A stretch of DNA of 64,000 nucleotides from the NCBI GenBank assembly GCA_965153355.1, contig OZ231126.1, forward strand, positions 89,280,001-89,344,000. The letters are read 5' to 3'. Every line of letters begins with the position of its first letter. The first letter of the stretch is position 1. A program made the translations under genes and the position numbers. The notes beneath the pieces were generated by a model. It made no database searches, was not told where the DNA came from, and saw only the letters and a list, made by a program, of their open reading frames with translations. This DNA comes from Flaccisagitta enflata. Its lineage: Eukaryota > Chaetognatha > Sagittoidea > Aphragmophora. This document shows positions 56,444 to 64,000 of this stretch, piece after piece.

Positions 56444-56557
56444 TTGTGGGGGAATTCCCATCTTTCATTCCATCCACGTACGAACCAACGTATATCAGAA
56501 ATCTATCGCATAAAAAACGGATCAGAGAGCAAAAGGGGAAAAAAGGCAGTCCTTGGC

Positions 56558-56558
56558 G

Positions 56559-56592
<34 letters not shown>

Positions 56593-56593
56593 T

Positions 56594-56656
<63 letters not shown>

Positions 56657-56710
56657 AACAACATTGACAACGACAACGACGGCAACGACAACGACGACAA
56701 CGACAAGGAA

Positions 56711-56777
<67 letters not shown>

Positions 56778-56874
56778 TCGACGACAACAACATTGACAAC
56801 GACAACGACAACGACGACAACGACAAGGAAAACGACAACGACAACGACAGCAACAAAAAAAAAAAAAAAAAACA

Positions 56875-56965
<91 letters not shown>
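56558..56965. repeat. (GACAAC)n then (CAA)n
   Basis: Hexanucleotide array with a higher-order unit of about 126 bp marked by AACATTGACAACGACAACGA and GACAACGACAAGGAAAACGA, then an A run and 30 CAA units. Confidence 0.97.
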
Positions 56966-56966
<1 letters not shown>

Positions 56967-57110
56967 GCAGCAACAGCACGCTGATGCTCGTTAATTTGAA
57001 AAGGCAAGCAGTTTCTTCGCGAAACTTAGGATAAAGCTGACAGCAACAGTATCTTCTATCTAGTCATCCAAGGATCGCACATGGTCAGCAGTGCATCATG
57101 TCCCCCTTTG

Positions 57111-57404
57111 TGCTATCTGCTGAAGAAATGCAGTGAGAGCATGATAGCGGCCTCAAAGAGCCAATGGCTTGTAGAACAGAAGGGTGAATTTCCATATGTC
57201 CTGAGAGGGTACTTTTGAGGTATCTCCATCTTGAGAGGGCTAATTTTGGGCCTGAGAAAGCTGAATTTAGGCCTGAGAGGGCTGGTTGAAGTTCTATTGA
57301 GACTTGAGAGGCTTAAAAATGGATAGAAGTATCTATGGACAAACATCCAGAAATTCACCTCTGCGTTCTACAGGACATCGGCTTTTTAGGCCGTTCCCCA
57401 AAAG
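57111..57404. mobile_element. family-3-like element, diverged
   Basis: GTAGAACAGAAGGGTGAATT ... ACCTCTGCGTTCTACAGGAC + ATCGGCTTTTTAGGCC + GTTCCCCAAAAGG; the interior has GGGCCTGAGAAAGCTGAATT-like units resembling the 21-bp unit at 50580. Confidence 0.55.
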
Positions 57405-57649
57405 GTAAACTCAAACGGAAGAAAGGAGGATGAAAAAACGGCGGACGGGAACGTGAACGTTGTATGAAATGAGGGTACGGATATGTTGGTATTCAGATAT
57501 TGATTTTTGATAGTGTCAATGTCTAGAAGGAAAGTCGAGCTAAAGATGACTTTAGTCTGGTTTTATTAGGGAGGGAGACATCGCGGTAACAAACAAGGAT
57601 CTTCGCGCGTGTGTTTTGTGTCAAGATCGTGTGTTTTGTGTTTGTCTTC

Positions 57650-57737
<88 letters not shown>
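57650..57737. repeat. (GA)n microsatellite
   Basis: About 43 GA units. Confidence 0.97.
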
Positions 57738-57740
<3 letters not shown>

Positions 57741-57820
57741 AACTGAGGGCAGAGAGAAACAGTGAGAGAGAGTATTTGTGTGTATACACAGAACAGTAAG
57801 CGGGAAGCAAGTTATTAATG

Positions 57821-58070
57821 GTGGACTCGCGACTTCATAATCATAAGAGCCTTCGTCCGTCCGTTTGTCCGTCCGTATGTCCGTCCGTTTGTCCGTCCGC
57901 CGGCTCGTCCATCCATCAGAATGTCGGTCGGACCGTGATCGCCGTGTCGAAATGTATGCATTTTAGATGCTGCAGTTGTGATTGTGTTTGTTTATGTGTG
58001 TGTGTGTGTGTGTGTGTGTGGAAGGGAAGGGGCTGTGCGCCCCTGCTCACCCGATACTGTAACCCCGGGT
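57821..58070 (+). mobile_element. family-1 element, divergent subfamily C-like
   Basis: GGACTCGCGACTTCATAATC, GTCCGTCCGTTTGTCCGTCC run, a GT microsatellite (57998-58020), and GCGCCCCTGCTCACCCGATA near its end, resembling 946-1000. Confidence 0.55.
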
Positions 58071-58409
58071 TACCGTATATCTCCTAATTAGCGCCCCCTC
58101 CCTAATCAGCGCCTCCCCCCCCTTATTTTAAAAATAGAAATCTGTCATATGCAAACAAAACTTTAAACTTTTTGTATTTACAAAAAAATATTGAATAAAA
58201 ATGCTAAAAATCTTAAAATAAAAAGGAGCTATCTTCTTGTGTTTGCATTTTCTTCTTTTTCTCCTCCATTTCCCCTTTGATTTTTTTACTTTTCTTAAAA
58301 AATAATAAGATTGATAGTGATTGAGGGGGATGTAATTAAGGAGGTAAATTAGCAATGTTAAATACTGATTTTGTAAGCACCCGGGGCGCTTATTAGGAGA
58401 AATACGGTA
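58071..58409. mobile_element. 339-bp TA-flanked non-autonomous element (pogo/mariner type)
   Basis: TACCGTATATCTCCTAATTA + GCGCCCC ... GGGGCGCTTATTAGGAGAAA + TACGGTA; AT-rich interior, no ORF. Confidence 0.92.
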
Positions 58410-58689
58410 CTTGTTTTTCTCGGAGCAAAAAAAAAAAAAGCAATTTCTCATGATGAAACTCATCTGAAGACAAACTCAAGATTCTCATATCAACACCAAA
58501 ACACACTTTTTTTGCCCCAGTTTTCTTCTCCTTTTTTTCCTTTTCTTTTCCTCCTTTTTTTTTCTCTCTTTGAGGAATTGAGTATCTAAGACGGAAAGCG
58601 GAAGAAGAGGAAAAGGAGTGATAAACAGATGGGGAAGAGGAATGGAATGTAAAAGAAGGATGGGAGATGGAAGAAAAGGGGTTTTTAAG

Positions 58690-59222
<533 letters not shown>

Positions 59223-59497
59223 TTGGCCAAAACGTCGTTAATGGCCTTGTCTCATGGCGTGGGGCCAATCTCACGACGGACCTCTTCATCACCAGTTTCA
59301 CCGGTAATGACGCGAGAACAGGCGGAAACAGGAATTGCAAAACTGGGAGTAAGGGTGGTGGAACTGGAAACAGTCAGGCAATCATCCTTCTCTCAAAGTT
59401 TTCGGCTCAGGATACTACGATCCGATTACGATCAGCTGATGAAGTCAAGAGACTTACTACCATCTGGTATCAGGATCCGACGTTTCTATTATCCACG

Positions 59498-59636
<139 letters not shown>

Positions 59637-59907
59637 GTCGTCGGAGTCGTTACCAGTGGCCTCGCTATCGCGACTGACAGTTAGTGGTAAATGGCGCCTC
59701 AAAAACAATCTATCACAATCAGTTCACATAACGTGAACGGATTTAGTCACAGCAAAGAGTTTCTCTCATCTCTTTGCAATCGATATCCGAATGCTATACG
59801 TGGGATTCAGGAGCATTGGCTTGCACCGCCTTATAAAAAACATCAAGGAGTGAATCGACTTAGAACATTGCATCCAGATTCCGACGGATACGGCACGTCG
59901 GGTATGA

Positions 59908-60039
59908 AACAAGGCCGTATACACGGCAGCATTAGTCGCGGACGGTGGGCAGGAGCGGAAACTCCAAAAAGCGACTTTGTTACAGACCGACGGACCAACC
60001 GAAAAGTGGCTTATAGAGTCGCGTGTCCGCGACTAAGAA
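59908..60039 (-). mobile_element. family-1 element inserted in the LINE endonuclease
   Basis: AACAAGGCCGTATACACGGC, GTCGCGGACGGTGGGCAGGA, GACCGACGGACCAACC, hairpin AGTCGCGTGTCCGCGACT, AAGAA. LINE endonuclease coding lies on both sides. Confidence 0.95.
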
Positions 60040-62358
60040 TCAATTGACCAAAAAGTTCGGACTGGAAGACCGGATTTCTGTTCTACAAAAAATACAGTAA
60101 CTTTATCAAACCACTTATCCATTACAATCATGAATGTGTTAGTGCTATCAAATTACCGGCATATGATGGCGAGATTATTATAATAAATGCTTATCTTCCT
60201 TTTTTCAATACAAAAGACTTTCAAAATCAATCTGTTTCTTATCAAAAATCTGTTTCTTATATTGACCATATTATTGAATCCAATCCTTCTTCGCGTTTTC
60301 TTATTCTCACTGATATCAATTGCAATATTTTCAATGTAAATCATCCTTTCTCGAAAGTTATCAATGATCTGATGAAGAGACACTCTCTCTTTTATACTTT
60401 TGAACTTATGTCTGGTTTTGATCATACTACATCTTACACTCGCTCTGATACAAAGACAAATTCCTTCACATTGAGTGGTGGTATTTTAGCCAGTGAATCG
60501 TTGCGTAACTCATTTCAAATGTGCGCATATCTGATCATGGAGAGAATGTTTCAGATCACAGACCGGTTGAACTAAACATTGATCTTGCTGTCACGGAAAC
60601 CTTTATTAATCGAAAAAAGGTTTGTTCCCACTGTTAATTTAAGCAAGTTGAGCACGGAATCAAAAAATTTGTTCAGGATAAAAATGACAGAAAACTTGAT
60701 GAAATAGCCATACCGTTTCATTTATTAGTTCATGGTGACAAATCATGCTCCGATTTAAATTATAGAACTGTTATTGAGTCATACTACAGTGCAATTGTTG
60801 ATGCAGTTGTATACGCAAATAGCTTTTTACCTCGCTCATCCCCTTCCCTTTTCAAACCTTTCTGGAATGATCATTCAAACGAATTGAAGCAAAAGTCAAT
60901 TAATTGCTGTGACGTTTGGAGATGTAATGGATCACCACGTAGTGTTGAACTATATAACTATGTAAAAAAAAATATGTGTTAATAATTACAAACGTGCTAT
61001 CAAGGATGCAAAAAAGCGTCACGAAAGTAAACGCGGTGAGGAACTACATGAATATTTATCTAGTCGTGATTATGATTCTTTCTGGACCACATGGGGAAAA
61101 TGTTATAAGCAGACGGATTCCTTAGTTCCAAGAATTGATGGGGAGACGTCTGAGACAGGAATAGCGGGTGCATTTCAGCGGCATTTCTCTAAGGTATATT
61201 CGGGAAGCGACTCGCCGTCACACTTGGAAATAAAGAGTGAATTTGAGCAGAAATTCTTTGCCCATATGCATGAACATGGTAATGACAGTATTTCGCCACA
61301 TTATGTAATACATAATGTAATATGTATCATGGTCGGAAATGCGGAATGTCTTGTCGAAAATTAAGATTGTTAAATCTTCTTCTGGAATTATTAGGCCAGA
61401 GCATATTTTTCTTGGCAGCGAAAAGCTAATGTTGAATTTACATCTTGTTTTTAACAGCATGATTCAGCATGGTTTTGTTGTTAGAGATTTTTTTGTCTGG
61501 TACAATTACACCAATCAAGGTGATCTGACTTGTAGTTCCAATTTTCGAGGAATTACGATTGGTAGTCTTTTTGCAAAAAATGTTTGAGATTGCCATTGAT
61601 TATAAGATAAATTCACAATTCACAATTCGGTTTTAAAAAACGTACAAGTACATCTCATGCACTATATGTTTTGCGCACAACCGTTGACTATTTTACTAAC
61701 AGAGGTTCGACTGTGTTTACCGCTTTCATATGATATGATATGATATGATATTTCAAAAGCTTTCGATAGAATTTCCCATCATGGTCTATTCATTAAGCTG
61801 ATGGAGCGACGAATCTCGCCTTGTATTCTACTCATATTGATTTTCTGGCATTTGAATATGACGTGCCGAGTGAAATGGGGCACAGATCTAAGTGAAGAAT
61901 TTGTAACTCCCTTAGGTATGAAACAGGGTGGGATTTTGTCGCCAAAATTTTTTTCTTTGTACATTGACGATTTTGCGAAAATCTTAAAAAAGAAAGGCAT
62001 TGGATGTCATGTATTAGAAATGTTTGTAGCCTGTATACTTTTTGCGGATAATATGGCGCTAATGGCGCCCTCTCGTTCTGCGTTACAAAAGATGATTGAT
62101 GTCTGTACAAAATACTATGATAAGTTTTGCCTTGACTTTAATGCAAAGAAATCCAAAGTGATGACTCTTGGTAAGGTAATTTCTTCGTCAATCCCTCTCA
62201 CTATAAAAGAGGCAAATATTGAATTTGTTTCTGAACTGAATTATCTGGGTGCAGCTTTGGTCTCAGGTAACACACTTGGTTTCACTGCCAGACACGACGT
62301 AGTAAATTTTTTTCAGAGCCACAAATGCTATTACTTAAGCTCTCACTGCAGCGCATAA

Positions 62359-63327
62359 ACACACATTGCTACAATTGATTTATTCGAATTGTGTACCTAT
62401 CCTTCCGTACGCATGACTTGGCCTACTTGGCCTTGTTTCTTCTCCATCTTCTTCCTCTTCCCCTTCTTCCCTTCCTCTTTAACCTCCTCCTCCCATCTTG
62501 AGGATTTGCGCGTTTCTCGCTTTCTTTGTCTAGAAACGACCTTCAACTTTTGACCCTTTGACCCCTTTGAGGTTGCCGCTCACCTCTGATCACCTGGAAA
62601 GAACTATTTTTGTTTGAGCCTTCCTAAACTTCTGGGACTCCATGTGAGAGAGACAACGTGATACTCGTTTACGGTACTGAGGCACTAAGGGCGTTTTTTT
62701 AGTAATATGGCGAATAAACAATGAATTTTTTATTTCAATTTTTGATTGATAGATCTATAGATAGGTCTTATAGAAAGTGATCCACACCAGTTTTGAACAA
62801 TTCTTTATCTTGTATTGCCCAGAAAGTTACTTTTAGTATTGTTTTCCTCTTTATATCATTACTGAGACAGAAAAAAAATCCATTGCCGCCTTTTGCCATG
62901 GAAAGACTAGGCTCTATCTGTAGCTATGGCAATAACGATTCTAGGTTCAAAATCTGAAGATACACTTTTTATCACTATAGGAGTTATAGCACATGGAAAA
63001 TAGTTGCAATATCTGCTCATTGCATTATGGAAATCCATCAACGCATCCTTCATCGATTTTTTCCCTTAAAAAACGGGACCAAAATGCAGCTGAGGAACAG
63101 CAGAGACAGCTGAGAGGCAGGAGAAGCTGCAGGGGAGTGTGAGTTTTTTGTTTTCATTGCACTTTCTGGCAATCAAAAGAGGTGGCCTCTATGTACAAAA
63201 ATGTAAACCATTGCTCTCACAGACTCCAGACAGATGGTACAGACGGGTAAGCATGCCCTATTTTCCAGTGTGTGAGGGAGAGAGTATGAACTGAGGATGA
63301 ATCGTTTTTCGCAGACTGTTGATTTTT
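62359..63327. other. unassigned sequence
   Basis: Nothing recognisable; the LINE 3' UTR may extend a short way into it. Confidence 0.5.
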
Positions 63328-64000
63328 TGTCCGCGATGGAGTATCATTCCGACGCGGACTATAGTTCAAGGCGGGTGGATGTCGTCGTTGTTGTTGTTAT
63401 CATCGTCGTTGTTGTCACGGATTTTAAGAAATGGATAATTTTTCTATGCTTTGACCGATTTGGTTGATATTTGTTGGGAAGTTGTACTAGAGTAAGGCGC
63501 TTTACATCCTATCCGATTTTTGTGATCCGACCAACCCAACCAGCCCAACCAGCCTACCAGCCTAAAAGTGAAAAATGTGCATATCTTTGGTGTTTTTCAA
63601 TCAATTTGGTTGAAATTTGGTATGGAGTCTCTAAATGGAAGGACTCAACACATGTATGTGATTTATTTGTGTTTGAGCATGCTAACTAGCCAAACCGATC
63701 TACCACCCAACCAGCTTACCGGCCTAATAGTGAAAAACTTGCAAAAATTTGACATTTTTCAACCATTTTGGTTGAAACTTGGTATGGAGTCTCTAAATGG
63801 AAGAACTCAACATATGCACACTATATATCCAATCCAGCCTACCACCCAACCACCCTACTAGCCTAAAAGTGAAAAACATGCATAACTTTGCCATTTTTCA
63901 ACAGATTTGCATGAAACTTTGTATGGAGGCTCTTAATGCAAAGATTTATAGTTTTAGCAAACTTACAGGGTAAGCGATCTTTTGGTCATAGCGATCTTAT
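63328..64000 (+). mobile_element. family-2 element, copy 3, cut by window end
   Basis: TTTTTTGTCCGCGATGGAGT + ATCATTCCGACGCGGAC hairpin, the same lead as copy 1 (GGGAAGTTGTACTAG.GTAAGGCGCTTTACATCC), about three 162-bp units, and GATCTTTTGGTCATAGCGAT, which is also near the end of copy 1. Confidence 0.9.

Overview
This window is nuclear DNA of an invertebrate animal. It has spliced genes with GT-AG introns, non-LTR retrotransposon remains, DNA-transposon relics with clean target-site duplications, and a very high load of microsatellites and minisatellites. The species cannot be named from sequence. A lophotrochozoan or crustacean host would fit: the commonest dispersed repeat is built like the Helentron-associated elements (DINE-1/HINE; 'pearl' in bivalves), but that is inference.

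Genes. (1) A convincing plus-strand gene, 4.4-12.3 kb, encodes a cytoplasmic polyadenylation element-binding protein of the CPEB2/3/4 (Orb2) subfamily. Nine exons with mutually consistent phases give about 577 residues: a Ser/Gln-rich N-terminus, two RRMs and a C-terminal zinc-binding domain. Its 3' UTR probably runs through a long microsatellite-poor stretch to a poly(A) signal near 16.75 kb. (2) Converging on it from the minus strand (about 25.0 down to 17.04 kb) is a gene I reconstruct from four exons: an unrecognised multi-pass membrane protein with a polar tail. The two genes seem to share one bidirectional poly(A) site at 16753-16774. No other host gene is convincing; 25-64 kb is repeat-dominated.

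Mobile DNA. Family 1 (about 24 copies, 0.1-0.6 kb) has a terminal hairpin (typically AGTCGCGTG/CACGCGACT), a GTCC/GTCG tetranucleotide run, a variable core, and a third copy of the hairpin arm next to a ...GGCCTTGTT end. Family 2 (three copies) has a GTCCGCG-type hairpin and 162-bp satellite monomers. Family 3 are fold-backs whose arms carry about 20-bp minisatellites in opposite orientation. Family 4 (two copies) ends in a 30-bp perfect palindrome that differs between copies by compensatory changes. There are also TA-flanked mariner/pogo-like elements, two hAT-like elements with 8-bp duplications, a decayed LINE (59.2-62.4 kb) and a CR1-like LINE fragment (2.2-2.5 kb).

Layout: 0-4 kb repeats; 4-16.8 kb CPEB gene; 17-25 kb membrane-protein gene whose large intron is packed with nested repeats; 25-47 kb minisatellites and long purine/pyrimidine tracts; 47-58 kb DNA transposons and fold-backs; 58-62.4 kb LINE; 63.3-64 kb a family-2 element cut by the window end. 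The most interesting signal is a set of hairpin-ended elements that keep pairing arms by covariation while exchanging their minisatellite cores.
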